A stretch of DNA of 64,000 nt from Rhodopirellula sp. (GCA_024644085.1 JAHELS010000003.1:1-64000); one strand, 5' to 3'. Counted from the stretch's first letter, positions 50,294 through 60,148 are shown. Numbers and translations are program-made. The notes: a model not told the origin generated them from the letters alone.

Positions 50294-51304
50294 TCAATTG
50301 ACGTCCCACGTGTCTCCGGAGTGGAACAGGACGTCGAGGTCGCCGTCGCCTCTGGTCTTTTTTGCGTGTTCGACCTGGGCGTTGATCTGTTCGTCATAGA
50401 TCGAAACGCCCTCAACAGCTCGGAGTACGCCAATCGGCTCGGGCATCGAAGGATACGTCATCCGCGACAACATCATATGAATCGACGGATTCGGGTCCTT
50501 TTCATCATGAATCAGCAGATCGTCGGCCGGCACATCGTCCGTGCTGACGACCTCCAAGTGCGTGCCGACCAAGCGAATTCCTTTTTTACCACCGGCAAAT
50601 ACGAGCGGTTTGCCGTGCTCAAGCTCAACGACATTTTCGTCGCGTTGTTTCTTTTCCTGAGCGTAGGCCATCGCACCATCATTGAACACGTTGCAATTCT
50701 GGTAGACCTCGACGAGCGATGCCCCCTTGTGCGCCGCGGCACGCTTGAGCGTCTCGCCGAGATGTTTGACGTGGGCGTCGATACTTCGGGCTACGAACGT
50801 CGCTTCCGCGGCCAAAGCGATCGACAGCGGGCTGACCGGATGGTCAATCGAACCCATCGGTGTACTTTTGGTAACCTGGCCCTCAGTGCTCGTTGGGCTG
50901 TATTGGCCCTTGGTCAATCCGTAGATGCGGTTGTTGAACAGGATGATGTTGATATCGAGATTTCGTCGCAGCGCATGGATGAAGTGGTTTCCTCCGATCG
51001 ACAACGCATCTCCATCGCCGGTGATCACCCACACCATCAGATCAGGACGCGTCGATTTGAGTCCGGTTGCGAACGCCGGGGCCCGACCGTGAATGCTGTG
51101 CATCCCATAGGTGTTCATGTAGTAGGGAAATCGGCTGCTGCAGCCGATCCCGCTGACAAACACAATCTTTTCGCGCGGGACGCCAAGATCCGGCAGCACC
51201 TTTTTCATTTGGGCCAGGATCGAGTAATCGCCGCAACCCGGGCACCATCGAACATCCTGGTCCGAGGCGAAATCAGCAGGTTTCAGAACGGGTAACGTAG
51301 ACAT
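50294..51304 (-). CDS. korB: 2-oxoacid:ferredoxin oxidoreductase, beta subunit
   Basis: DVRWCPGCGDYSILAQMKKVL, GIGCSSRFPYYMNTYGMHSIHGRAPAFATG, VITGDGDALSIGGNH (TPP). Confidence 0.93.
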   Translation of the reverse strand: MSTLPVLKPADFASDQDVRWCPGCGDYSILAQMKKVLPDLGVPREKIVFVSGIGCSSRFPYYMNTYGMHSIHGRAPAFATGLKSTRPDLMVWVITGDGDALSIGGNHFIHALRRNLDINIILFNNRIYGLTKGQYSPTSTEGQVTKSTPMGSIDHPVSPLSIALAAEATFVARSIDAHVKHLGETLKRAAAHKGASLVEVYQNCNVFNDGAMAYAQEKKQRDENVVELEHGKPLVFAGGKKGIRLVGTHLEVVSTDDVPADDLLIHDEKDPNPSIHMMLSRMTYPSMPEPIGVLRAVEGVSIYDEQINAQVEHAKKTRGDGDLDVLFHSGDTWDVN

Positions 51305-51338
51305 GGTCAGGTTGTCGTTTCAGATTGGCAGTGATCAA

Positions 51339-51383
51339 TTTCCAGTGCGGCCGTTTCCAGTGCGGCCGTTTCCAGCGCGGCCG
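51339..51383. repeat. 15-bp tandem repeat, 3 copies
   Basis: TTTCCAGTGCGGCCG x2 + TTTCCAGCGCGGCCG, in the korA-korB intergenic gap. Confidence 0.9.
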
Positions 51384-51406
51384 TGCCGCCGGTGCCCTTA
51401 TGGCTT

Positions 51407-53305
51407 CTATCCAGCTCTACTCTTCGCCCGGACCGGTTTCGACTCTCGGCGGGCGGGAGCATGTGCCTCGATTGCTTCGACCAACTCGGTCACCGTGAAC
51501 GGTTTCCCCTGGACCTTGTTGACCCCGATACAGTCAACCAGGTACGCCGCGCGAAGCAACATCCGCAATTGACCGGTATTCAATTCGGGAACCAGAACGG
51601 TCCGGTAAGAACGCAACAGGTCACCCAGATTCGCCGGCAGCGGATTCATGTACCGCACATGCGCATGGCTGACGCTGAATCCGGAGCTTCGACAGCGCTG
51701 GACAGCCGTGTGACAGGCGCCGTAGGTGCCTCCCCACGAAACCACCAACACGTCGCCGGATTCTTCGCCGAAAACGTCCTGGGGCGGAATCCGCTCGGCG
51801 ATTCGACTGACTTTCGCTTCCCGCGTGTCGGTCATGTGTTGGTGATTGGCGGGATCGTAGCTGACGTTGCCGGTCACGTCTTCTTTCTCCAGGCCTCCGA
51901 CACGGTGCATCAGACCGGGCGTTCCGGGGATCGCCCAAGGTCGCGCCAGGTACTCGTCGCGCGCGTAGGGCATGAAAGGCTCGTCGGTATCGACGCCGTC
52001 GGGATGCTCAATTCGAATCGGGGCGAGACTCGCCATATCAGGAATTCGCCACGGCTCACTACCATTGGCGATGTACCCGTCGGACAGAATCATGACCGGC
52101 ACCATGCACTGGGTCGCGATCCGCCAGGCTTCGATTGCTACGTCAAAGCAATCAGCCGGGGAGCGGGGCGCCAAGATGGGCAATGGCGATTCGCCGTTGC
52201 GGCCGAACATCCCCTGAAGCAAATCACTTTGTTCCGTTTTTGTCGGAAGACCGGTACTCGGTCCGCCGCGTTGTACGTTGATGACGATCAGCGGCAACTC
52301 GAGAATCATCCCGAGGCCCATCCCTTCGGCCTTGAGCGCGATCCCGGGACCGCTGCTGGCCGTGACGCCCATCGTGCCACCGAACGCGGCGCCGATCGTC
52401 GCACACACGGCTGCGATCTCATCCTCGGCCTGGAACGTTCTCACACCAAAATGCTTGTACTTGGTCAGCTCATGCAAGATGTCGCTTGCCGGGGTAATCG
52501 GGTAGGTCCCGTAAAACAGATCTTTTCCACTTAATTTCGAAGCCGCGATCAATCCCCATGCCAGCGCCTGGTTCCCCATGATGTTGCGGTACGTACCCGG
52601 ATCCAACTCCGCAGCCTCGACCTGGTAACTTTCGCCGAAGGCTTCGGTCGTTTCACCATAGGCCCATCCGGCGCGAAGTGCCGCCTCGTTCGCCTGGGCA
52701 ACTTCGGGTTTCTTGCCGAACTTGTCGTTGATGAACCGCAGCGTTGGTTCGAGCGAACGACCGAACAGCCAATACACCAGCCCCATTGCAAAGAAGTTCT
52801 TGCAGCGGTCGGCGATCTTGGTGCTCAATCCATATTCGGCAACTGCTTCTCGCGTCAATTTCGTCATCTCGACGCGGACAACACGGTACGTCTCTTCGAT
52901 CACGTCCGCATCCAACGGGTTCGATTCGACCTTGGCGAGTTTGAATTCCTTGTCGTTGAACCCATCGTCGTTGGCGATCAGGATTCCGCCTTTTCGCAAG
53001 TCATCGAGGTTGGTGACCATCGCCGCCGGATTCATCACAACCAGCGCGTCAAGCGTGTCGCCCGGCGTGAAAATTTCCTCGCTGGCAAATTGCACCTGAA
53101 ACCCGGACACGCCTGCCCGAGTTCCGCGCGGTGCCCGAATCTCGGCCGGAAAGTCCGGAAAGGTGGCAACGTCGTTGCCGGCCAGGGCACTGGTGTTGGT
53201 CAACTGCGTGCCCAGCAGCTGCATCCCGTCACCCGAGTCGCCGGCAAGTCGAACGGTGATACCGGAGACAGACTGAATGTCTTTTGAAGTGTTTTGGGAG
53301 GCCAT
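51407..53305 (-). CDS. korA: 2-oxoacid:ferredoxin oxidoreductase, fused gamma/alpha subunit
   Basis: VRLAGDSGDGMQLLGTQLTNTSALAGNDVATFPDFPAEIRAPRGTRAGVSGFQV (gamma), GNQALAWGLIAASKLSGKDLFYGTYPITPASDILHEL (alpha). Confidence 0.94.
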   Translation of the reverse strand: MASQNTSKDIQSVSGITVRLAGDSGDGMQLLGTQLTNTSALAGNDVATFPDFPAEIRAPRGTRAGVSGFQVQFASEEIFTPGDTLDALVVMNPAAMVTNLDDLRKGGILIANDDGFNDKEFKLAKVESNPLDADVIEETYRVVRVEMTKLTREAVAEYGLSTKIADRCKNFFAMGLVYWLFGRSLEPTLRFINDKFGKKPEVAQANEAALRAGWAYGETTEAFGESYQVEAAELDPGTYRNIMGNQALAWGLIAASKLSGKDLFYGTYPITPASDILHELTKYKHFGVRTFQAEDEIAAVCATIGAAFGGTMGVTASSGPGIALKAEGMGLGMILELPLIVINVQRGGPSTGLPTKTEQSDLLQGMFGRNGESPLPILAPRSPADCFDVAIEAWRIATQCMVPVMILSDGYIANGSEPWRIPDMASLAPIRIEHPDGVDTDEPFMPYARDEYLARPWAIPGTPGLMHRVGGLEKEDVTGNVSYDPANHQHMTDTREAKVSRIAERIPPQDVFGEESGDVLVVSWGGTYGACHTAVQRCRSSGFSVSHAHVRYMNPLPANLGDLLRSYRTVLVPELNTGQLRMLLRAAYLVDCIGVNKVQGKPFTVTELVEAIEAHAPARRESKPVRAKSRAG

Positions 53306-53481
53306 TTATCGGAGGCGTCGGCCGACGCCTCAATGCGCGTGATTGGGTGGGAGTTTAGGGATTGTATCGATCCTTACGAATCCGAAACTTACCGAAATTC
53401 TATAAATGAAACAGAGAAACGTAACTGCCACTAAGGAACTAAACGCGGTTTTTAAGCAGAAACCCCGATTCAGGCACCCCT

Positions 53482-54156
53482 TCAGGCCTGGTCCAGTACA
53501 GCCTCACCCCAAAGGCTCGGGTCGTCCATCACCGGGTATTCGGGTCCAAGGGCCAAAGTTTGCCATCCGAGTTCGCGGTCGACCACGCAATAAAACATCC
53601 CAATTCGAGGTTGTTCGCCAGGGTCAAAACCGGTCAAAGCGGCGGCCGGGATCCATCCCGAAAGCTCATAACCATCATGCCGCGGAAACGCCGCGATTCT
53701 CAATTTACCCGCCGGGACACTCCGGGGATGGCTCCTCGCGCGATTGATCGGCACCAACGCCACGACGGGAGCGTCACGTTTCGGCCCGCCACCAGCGGGC
53801 ATCCAAAGAAAACGGTGGCAATACTGGGTGGCCCGGTGAATCCCCGGACTGCATCGGGTGTCGATCCACAGGTGAAATCCGTCACTTTCGTCGAGCCGCG
53901 AATCGCGACACCACGGCAATTGGCGTTTTCCGTTAACCAACACGTGCACACCGATTCCTTCGGTGCTCCAAGCCATCCGGACATCGGCAAAAACCTCGCG
54001 GTCGGCCAGTGCTCCGAAGGAAGGCAGACGGCAGCGGGTCGGTAATTTCAACCCCTTGTCGGTCCAGGTGCAGGCGTGCTTGCGAATCGCGACCTCAAAT
54101 CGGAACAGGAACGTGCAATCGATCAATTGCGAGGATGCCATGGCATGCTGAATCAA
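53482..54156 (-). CDS. Hypothetical protein with CBM9-like sugar-binding fold (tentative)
   Basis: FADVRMAWSTEGIGVHVLVNGK...DGFHLWIDTRCS...DGYELSGWIPAAALTGFDPGEQPRIGMFYCVVDRELGWQTLALG, a pattern seen in CBM9-like domains. Confidence 0.7.
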   Translation of the reverse strand: MIQHAMASSQLIDCTFLFRFEVAIRKHACTWTDKGLKLPTRCRLPSFGALADREVFADVRMAWSTEGIGVHVLVNGKRQLPWCRDSRLDESDGFHLWIDTRCSPGIHRATQYCHRFLWMPAGGGPKRDAPVVALVPINRARSHPRSVPAGKLRIAAFPRHDGYELSGWIPAAALTGFDPGEQPRIGMFYCVVDRELGWQTLALGPEYPVMDDPSLWGEAVLDQA

Positions 54157-54215
54157 GAGGAACGTTGCGGCCTCAGCCGCGGAAAACCAATCATCCGTCG
54201 ATTTGCCCGTGCTCG

Positions 54216-55730
54216 TTACGGGCGGCCCGAATGAGCGTCAAACAGACCCTCGACATCCTCGGCCCAGCGGCTGATCGATTCGAGATCCAGCTTGCGATCC
54301 TCGACCTTCGGCTGCAGGGCGTGATACAGAAGGTCCCGCAATTCGTCGCTGGCGTTCACCGCAGGCCAATCGTCCGACGGTTGACACTGACGTTTGAGCT
54401 CAAACATTTCCATCCAGTTGCTTCCTGCGAAAAGTATGGATCCCGTCAACATTTCATAAACGAGGCAGCCAAGAGCATACCAGTCCGACTCGATTCCAAC
54501 ACTCTCGGTGCGGAATTGTTCGGGCGGCATATACGAAGGAGTCCCCACCGCTTTGCCGTCGGGCACTTCGGCTTCGATCAACTTGCTCAATCCGAAGTCG
54601 GTCAATTTGACCGTACCGCAGCGGTCCACCAGCACATTACCCGGTTTCAAATCACGGTGAATCACACCCGAGTTGTGGGCGTACAGTAGGCCTTGGGCAA
54701 TTTGACCCAGGATAGCGCGAACTGTCGACTCGTCCATCGGGCCTCGAATTCTCAGCAAACGGTAAAGGTCCGCGCCATCGCACAGCTCAAGAACCAGAAA
54801 TCGCGTACGGTAGGCCAGGAAATGATCGTGGAATGCGACGATGTTGGGATGCAACAAGCCCTCGAGCAGCTGTGCCTCCTGGTCAAATCGGCTTTGCATC
54901 TGGTCGTCGTAAATGAATCGATGCCGAAGCATTTTCAGTGCTACCCTCTCGCCGCTGCCGATTTTCTGCGCCTCGTAAACGACACCCATTCCCCCCCGGC
55001 TGATGCAACGAACCATTTGGTAGTCGCCAATCGTTTTGCCGCAAAGTGCATCGTGCTGGCGACCGCCGAGACGATCGCTGACCAATTGGCTCAGCGCAAT
55101 CTCTACTTCAGGATGTTCCGCCTTGAGTTCACGGTAACCCTCGATCGACAATACCAAGGCGTCAACGTCCTTTGTCGCGATGACCTCGGCCGAGCAGGGT
55201 TGGCCTGTCAACAGGGACATCTCGCCCAGCACCGAGCCGGCACCATCGCAATCGATACGTTCGCCCGTGGTCGTATCCATGATGTCGACCGAACCACTGA
55301 GGATCAGGTAGAGTCCTCGCGCCGGTTCTCCCTGGCACAGAAGCTTCGTACCGGTGGAGAACGACTTGGGTTCAAGTTCCTGCTGCAGCGACCTGACCGC
55401 GGCTTTGGATAATCCATGAAAGGTACTGCATCCCTCGACCGCCCTGTCGTGAAACAAATCATCGGTCGAAAACAAACTCTCGTCCGTGGTACCACATCCG
55501 ATCACCGCATCGGAAGCGAAGACGCGCGTTTCCACCGATTCCGGCGGGGTATCGCATCGACATTTTTCCAGCGCGGCGCGAAGCTCATCCTGAACCGATT
55601 CCGGTACCTGCTGGACCCAAACGTCCAAACTGTCGAGCGTTTCCCCGGCGCACAGTGCTGCCTCGAATCGATGGACAATCATCGCGATTTGAGTTGCCCA
55701 CTCAATCGTTGTGTCTGCGTTTGGCCTCAT
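54216..55730 (-). CDS. Ser/Thr protein kinase with N-terminal cyclic-nucleotide-binding-like domain
   Basis: FSTGTKLLCQGEPARGLYLILSGSVDIMDTTTGERIDCDGAGSVLGEMSLLTGQPCSAEVIA (cNMP-like) then YQMVRCISRGGMGVVYEAQK, VIHRDLKPGNVLVD, LTDFGLSK. Start at internal ATG 55730 is a guess; ORF opens at 55793. Confidence 0.88.
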   Translation of the reverse strand: MRPNADTTIEWATQIAMIVHRFEAALCAGETLDSLDVWVQQVPESVQDELRAALEKCRCDTPPESVETRVFASDAVIGCGTTDESLFSTDDLFHDRAVEGCSTFHGLSKAAVRSLQQELEPKSFSTGTKLLCQGEPARGLYLILSGSVDIMDTTTGERIDCDGAGSVLGEMSLLTGQPCSAEVIATKDVDALVLSIEGYRELKAEHPEVEIALSQLVSDRLGGRQHDALCGKTIGDYQMVRCISRGGMGVVYEAQKIGSGERVALKMLRHRFIYDDQMQSRFDQEAQLLEGLLHPNIVAFHDHFLAYRTRFLVLELCDGADLYRLLRIRGPMDESTVRAILGQIAQGLLYAHNSGVIHRDLKPGNVLVDRCGTVKLTDFGLSKLIEAEVPDGKAVGTPSYMPPEQFRTESVGIESDWYALGCLVYEMLTGSILFAGSNWMEMFELKRQCQPSDDWPAVNASDELRDLLYHALQPKVEDRKLDLESISRWAEDVEGLFDAHSGRP

Positions 55731-55860
55731 CCACACCGCCCGGCACGGTTTGGGGTAAGTTGCCGCGCACATGCTGCGGCGGTTCCAATGCACGGATTAT
55801 ACGCGGTTTCCGCGTCCAACCGGCTCCGATCGCCGAGGCATCGGCATTGGTCGCAGGTCT

Positions 55861-56250
55861 TCAGCGTTTTAAGTCAAAGACGCCGCGGTCTTTTCGACTT
55901 GAAAAGGTCGCGTAAAACCGATTTCCCGTGATGGACGCCGTCATCTGGTAGGTGCCCATCAGCGGCAATCTCTGGCTCGATCGATAGCAGTTGCAGGTCC
56001 CTGGCACGCGTGTCAGCGAGGCCGGGTAAATGAATGGGACGACGCCGGCGAATCTGCCCACGAAAACGGCCCGGTAATTCCCATTGCCGGTCTCGCGAAC
56101 TCGGGCTTTGAGTGGACCCCGATGCCCGGTCGTCTCGCTCGACCAACTGCCACGCCACGAACCACTCGGCGAAGCGGCATTGGTGTCTCGGGCACCAGAA
56201 AAACTGAGCGACAAGAGAGCGCAGGCAATCAGGAGAGCGCGCGTGTTCAT
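55861..56250 (-). CDS. Small exported hypothetical protein
   Basis: MNTRALLIACALLSLSFSGARDTNAASPSGSWRGSWSSETTGHRG...; signal peptide and beta-rich body. Confidence 0.7.
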   Translation of the reverse strand: MNTRALLIACALLSLSFSGARDTNAASPSGSWRGSWSSETTGHRGPLKARVRETGNGNYRAVFVGRFAGVVPFIYPASLTRVPGTCNCYRSSQRLPLMGTYQMTASITGNRFYATFSSRKDRGVFDLKR

Positions 56251-56414
56251 ATCTGGGTGAGCTTAAAAAAAGGGGGGGCGGGGAGAATTGCGCCGGACGG
56301 GTCGCTTCACTCTTCCCCAGCCTAATCACTTCTCGGCGCAAAACAAAAAAACGCACCCCGACTGGAAAATAAGTCGGTAGAGTCATCGACCGATCACGTC
56401 CTTTTGCGCTGCCC

Positions 56415-56675
56415 TCAGGACTTCACGATGTCCTTCATTTTGGGCTCCAGGTAAGCCACCGTGGAACTCATGCTGGCGAGATTTCCATATTCCTCTTCAG
56501 GGATTTGAACGCGATGACGCTTGCGCAACTCCATCACGATGTCGAGGAAGTCCATGCTGTCCAATTCCAATTGATCTCGAAACGCAATTTCATCGTCCAG
56601 ATTATCGAGATCCTCGTCCGGCGAGATGTCCTCGAGGATGTCCAGAATTTCTTCACGTATTTCAGCAGGCGACAT
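56415..56675 (-). CDS. Acyl carrier protein
   Basis: Internal ATG of ORF 56415..56849: MSPAEIREEILDILEDISPDEDLDNLDDEIAFRDQLELDSMDFLDIVMELRKRHRVQIPEEEYGNLASMSSTVAYL; DSMD phosphopantetheine site. Confidence 0.9.
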   Translation of the reverse strand: MSPAEIREEILDILEDISPDEDLDNLDDEIAFRDQLELDSMDFLDIVMELRKRHRVQIPEEEYGNLASMSSTVAYLEPKMKDIVKS

Positions 56676-56728
56676 GGATATTGCAGCTCCGGATGATTTC
56701 TGATGTGTGTTTCGGTTTGGCTCACAAA

Positions 56729-57988
56729 CTAAACGCGACCGATGATCACGACCGAGTTGATACCTAGCATTCCAAATGAATTGTTCAAAACATAGTCGAC
56801 GCGTTTTGATTCCTGAACTTCGTTCAGGACCAATCCGGGCAAATCGCACTCGGGATCGAGTTGGTCGACGTTGATCGTGGGATGGACGACGTGGTCGCGA
56901 AACGACGAAAGGTTTCCAGCCAGTTCCAGCGCACCGGCCGCGCCCATTGCGTGCCCGATGTAACTTTTGGTGTTGTTGATTCGTGTGCTTTGGCAGTTAC
57001 CGAAAACGGTTCTCAAGGCGGCGCACTCCTGGGTGTCACCACTGCTCGTTCCGGTCGCGTGCGTGCTGACAATGTCGATCTGGTCGGGCTCGAGTCCGGC
57101 CCGTCGCAACGCCATCTGAATGCATTCGGCTTGGCGCTGCGGATTGGGCAGCACGAAATCGGTGGCATCGGTATTCATCGCGTATCCAACCAATTCGCCG
57201 TAAATTTCCGCACCCCGGGCCTTGGCATCACTCAACCGTTCCAACACGTACAGGCAACCTCCCTCGGCAACCACGATCCCATTGCGATCGACATCAAATG
57301 GACGTGATGCCTGTGCCGGATCGTCGTGCGTCGCCAGCGCGTTCTGGCTGTTGAAACTGGCGAAGATACCAAAGGTGTGGATACTTTCGCTGGTGCCGCC
57401 CGCGATCGCAACGTCGCACTCATCCAAACGCAACATTTGGGCACCTTGGATGATTCCCGCGTTGCCCGCCGCGCAGGCCGCCCCAATCGTGTAGTGGGGC
57501 CCCGTGATCCCCATATTCAACGCGATTTCGCCGGCCGGGTTGTTCGCGACAGTGCGAGGATTGTGGTGATGTGACCAACAACTCGTGTCGTAGTCGAAAC
57601 CCTTGATCACGTAAATCTCGTTCTCCGTTTCGACATTCCCGTGTTCAGTCACGCCAATGTAGATGCCGACGCGTGACTTGTCCGTATTATCCCAGTCAAT
57701 TCCGGAATGCTTGACTGCCTCGTTCGCGGCATACACGCCGACGCTGCCGGCACGCGTGCCACGTCGAACCTCTTTTTTCTTCTGGTAGCGCGTTGTCTCG
57801 AAGTCGCACACTCCGGCCAACGTCTCGCCGAAATAGCGAATCTCGTATGGCTTCACGCCACTTCGCTTTTCCAACAACGATTGTCGAAAACTTTCCCAGT
57901 CGTTTCCGTTGGGAGCCGTCAACCCGATCCCGGTGATCACGATGCGTTGGTCGTCGGGCAATTGCGAGGCACGATTGGGAGCAATCAC
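56729..57988 (-). CDS. Beta-ketoacyl-ACP synthase (KAS II/FabF family)
   Basis: RIVITGIGLTAPNGNDWESF; active Cys in GAACAAGNAGI; His in STHATGTSSGD and KSYIGHAMGAAG. Confidence 0.93.
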   Translation of the reverse strand: MIAPNRASQLPDDQRIVITGIGLTAPNGNDWESFRQSLLEKRSGVKPYEIRYFGETLAGVCDFETTRYQKKKEVRRGTRAGSVGVYAANEAVKHSGIDWDNTDKSRVGIYIGVTEHGNVETENEIYVIKGFDYDTSCWSHHHNPRTVANNPAGEIALNMGITGPHYTIGAACAAGNAGIIQGAQMLRLDECDVAIAGGTSESIHTFGIFASFNSQNALATHDDPAQASRPFDVDRNGIVVAEGGCLYVLERLSDAKARGAEIYGELVGYAMNTDATDFVLPNPQRQAECIQMALRRAGLEPDQIDIVSTHATGTSSGDTQECAALRTVFGNCQSTRINNTKSYIGHAMGAAGALELAGNLSSFRDHVVHPTINVDQLDPECDLPGLVLNEVQESKRVDYVLNNSFGMLGINSVVIIGRV

Positions 57989-58130
57989 GGTTCTAACAGT
58001 CGTACTGGCATACGGAGACCCACACCAATCGGTCGGGGCAGAGAAACGGGGTTGGGAAGGAGTGTCGTGACACGGCCCAACCCACGCAAAAGACTAACAA
58101 TTCGACGCAATCGGGACAACGACCGGCGAT

Positions 58131-59192
58131 TCAAGGTCGCGGCATCGGCTCGCTGGAATCACGTGATTTCCATGCATTTCGGAGCCGATCGAGCCCTTCG
58201 AGCATCGAGACGCGGATGCGGTATCCCAAACTGTCCTTCGCCCCAGAGATGTCAAAATAGTGGTCTCGGGCAAGCTGTGCGGCGACAAACCGGGTCATCG
58301 GTGGCTCGCTCCGTCGACCGGTGACACGGTAGGCCAGCTCGAGCCCGGCCCCGAGCGCGTAGGCGGCACGAAAAGAGATTCGCTTTTCCGGAGGCTCGAC
58401 GCCGCCGATTTCGCAGATCTCGCGGATCCAGTCCCAACAATTCACCGGTTCGTCCTGGGTGATGAAGTATGCCCGACCGGCTGCGGCGGATGGATCGCGA
58501 CTCAGCGCATCCAACGCGTCCACGTGGGCGGCCGCTGCGTTGATGACATGGACGGTGTCGACCCGGTTGGTGCCGTCACCAACGATCCGCAATTGCCCGC
58601 TGCGAGCGCGCTCCAGCATCCGCGGAAGGATATGGGGATCATTCTCGCCCCAGATCAAATGGGGCCGAAGTGCCACGGTGTTCAACTCTCCCGTGACGTT
58701 GGCCGCCAAGACTGCCTTTTCCGCGAGCGCCTTGGTGTGCGGATAATGACACAACCAACGAGTCGCGTAAGGCTCCCTCTCGTCGACACCGCGCTGGTGT
58801 TGGCCGTTGAAGGTCACGCTGGGACTGCTGGAAAAGACGAGATGCCCAACCGAGTTGGCGCGGCACGCCGTTATCACGTGATCGGTGGCGATCTTGTTGA
58901 TCGAATGGAAATGATCCCACGGACCCCACACGCCGGCGACTGCCGCGGTGTGGATGACGGCGTCGACGTCCGCCACCGACGTTCGCGTGAACGACTCCTC
59001 ACGCAGGTCACCCCTGCGATGCAACATCCCGTAATCAACAAGTTCGGGATAGGCGCGCCGCGATACACCAACGACTTCTTCGCCGCGATCGAGCAGCTGA
59101 CGCACAATCTCGCTGCCAAGAAAACCTCCGCATCCAGTCACCAATACGCGCACTCGATCTCCCACCCGCAAGTATTCAGCCCCCACCACCAT
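58131..59192 (-). CDS. NAD(P)-dependent 3-beta-HSD/epimerase-family reductase, OleD-like
   Basis: VLVTGCGGFLGSEIVRQLLDRGEEVVGVSRRAYPEL...SSSPSVTFNGQHQRGVDEREPYATRWLCHYPHTKALAEKAVLAAN...VALRPHLIWGENDPHILPRML; resembles bacterial OleD sequences from memory. Confidence 0.8.
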   Translation of the reverse strand: MVVGAEYLRVGDRVRVLVTGCGGFLGSEIVRQLLDRGEEVVGVSRRAYPELVDYGMLHRRGDLREESFTRTSVADVDAVIHTAAVAGVWGPWDHFHSINKIATDHVITACRANSVGHLVFSSSPSVTFNGQHQRGVDEREPYATRWLCHYPHTKALAEKAVLAANVTGELNTVALRPHLIWGENDPHILPRMLERARSGQLRIVGDGTNRVDTVHVINAAAAHVDALDALSRDPSAAAGRAYFITQDEPVNCWDWIREICEIGGVEPPEKRISFRAAYALGAGLELAYRVTGRRSEPPMTRFVAAQLARDHYFDISGAKDSLGYRIRVSMLEGLDRLRNAWKSRDSSEPMPRP

Positions 59193-59302
59193 CGCTGGTG
59201 TATCATAATGCCGCGCGCGGATTCTAGCGCGGCCAGCCCGCGACGAGTATGTTAGGGGCCGTCCACATTCACTTCTCAGATTCACGGCTTGGGGGACGCA
59301 AC

Positions 59303-60148
59303 ATGAACTTTGGACGCGAGCACGTCATCGAACCGGGCAGCAATGTTCGATTGAGCAAGATCAAGTCGCAACAGACCGGACCGTTCGAGGGGAAGGACGC
59401 GGCCCGCGAATTCACTGCCGAGACGAACGACCAAATTCGCGACCTCCAGTACCGATTGTTCGTCGAGCAGAAGCAATCACTGTTGGTGGTCCTGCAGGCA
59501 CCCGACGCCGCCGGCAAGGACGGGCTGATCCGAAAGGTACTCGGCCGGATGAACCCACAGGGTTGTCGGACTTACCCATTCAAGGTTCCCACCAAGGAAG
59601 AACTCGCCCACGATTTTCTGTGGCGTATCCACAAATGCACGCCCGGCAAAGGCCACGTGTCGGTGTTCAACCGATCCCACTACGAGGACGTTTTGATCGT
59701 CCGCGTGGAGGACCTCGTGCCCAAGAAGGTCTGGGACCGTCGCTTCGAGATTATCAATCATTTCGAGGAAAACCTGGCCTGTGCCGGCACCCGCATTCTC
59801 AAGTTCTATCTGCACATCAGCCTTGAAGAGCAGCTTGAACGCTTCAAAAAACGATTGGACAATCCCGAAAAACATTGGAAACTGAATACAGGCGATTATG
59901 CCGCCCGGGACAAATGGAATGCCTATCGCGAGGCGTACGAGGACGCGATCACAAAATGCAACTCCAAAGACGCACCCTGGTTCGTAATTCCCGCCGATCA
60001 CAAGTGGTACCGTGACGCCGCCGTCGCCGGAATCGTCCGTGATACGTTGGAGGAAATGGATCCAAAAATGCCGCCGGTGGAGGAAGACCTTGATGAGATT
60101 CGCGCTCTGTACGAGCGGGAACTCGCGGAGTTAGAAGGTAAGAAATAA
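59303..60148 (+). CDS. Polyphosphate kinase 2 family protein
   Basis: LLVVLQAPDAAGKDGLIRKVLGRMNPQGCRTYPFKVPTKEELAHDFLWRIHKCTPGKGHVSVFNRSHYEDVLIVRV (Walker A/B and lid). Confidence 0.93.
   Translation: MNFGREHVIEPGSNVRLSKIKSQQTGPFEGKDAAREFTAETNDQIRDLQYRLFVEQKQSLLVVLQAPDAAGKDGLIRKVLGRMNPQGCRTYPFKVPTKEELAHDFLWRIHKCTPGKGHVSVFNRSHYEDVLIVRVEDLVPKKVWDRRFEIINHFEENLACAGTRILKFYLHISLEEQLERFKKRLDNPEKHWKLNTGDYAARDKWNAYREAYEDAITKCNSKDAPWFVIPADHKWYRDAAVAGIVRDTLEEMDPKMPPVEEDLDEIRALYERELAELEGKK

Noticed and set aside
51339-51383. Possible CRISPR-like array
   Set aside because: Only three directly abutting 15-bp units with no spacers; a simple tandem repeat, with no cas genes in the window.
51383-52534. 383-aa + strand ORF antisense to korA (also 50321..51295 antisense to korB, 58260..59255 antisense to the OleD-like gene, 32994..33947 antisense to the oxidoreductase)
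   Set aside because: All are overlapped by well-supported genes on the other strand; shadow ORFs are expected at this GC content.
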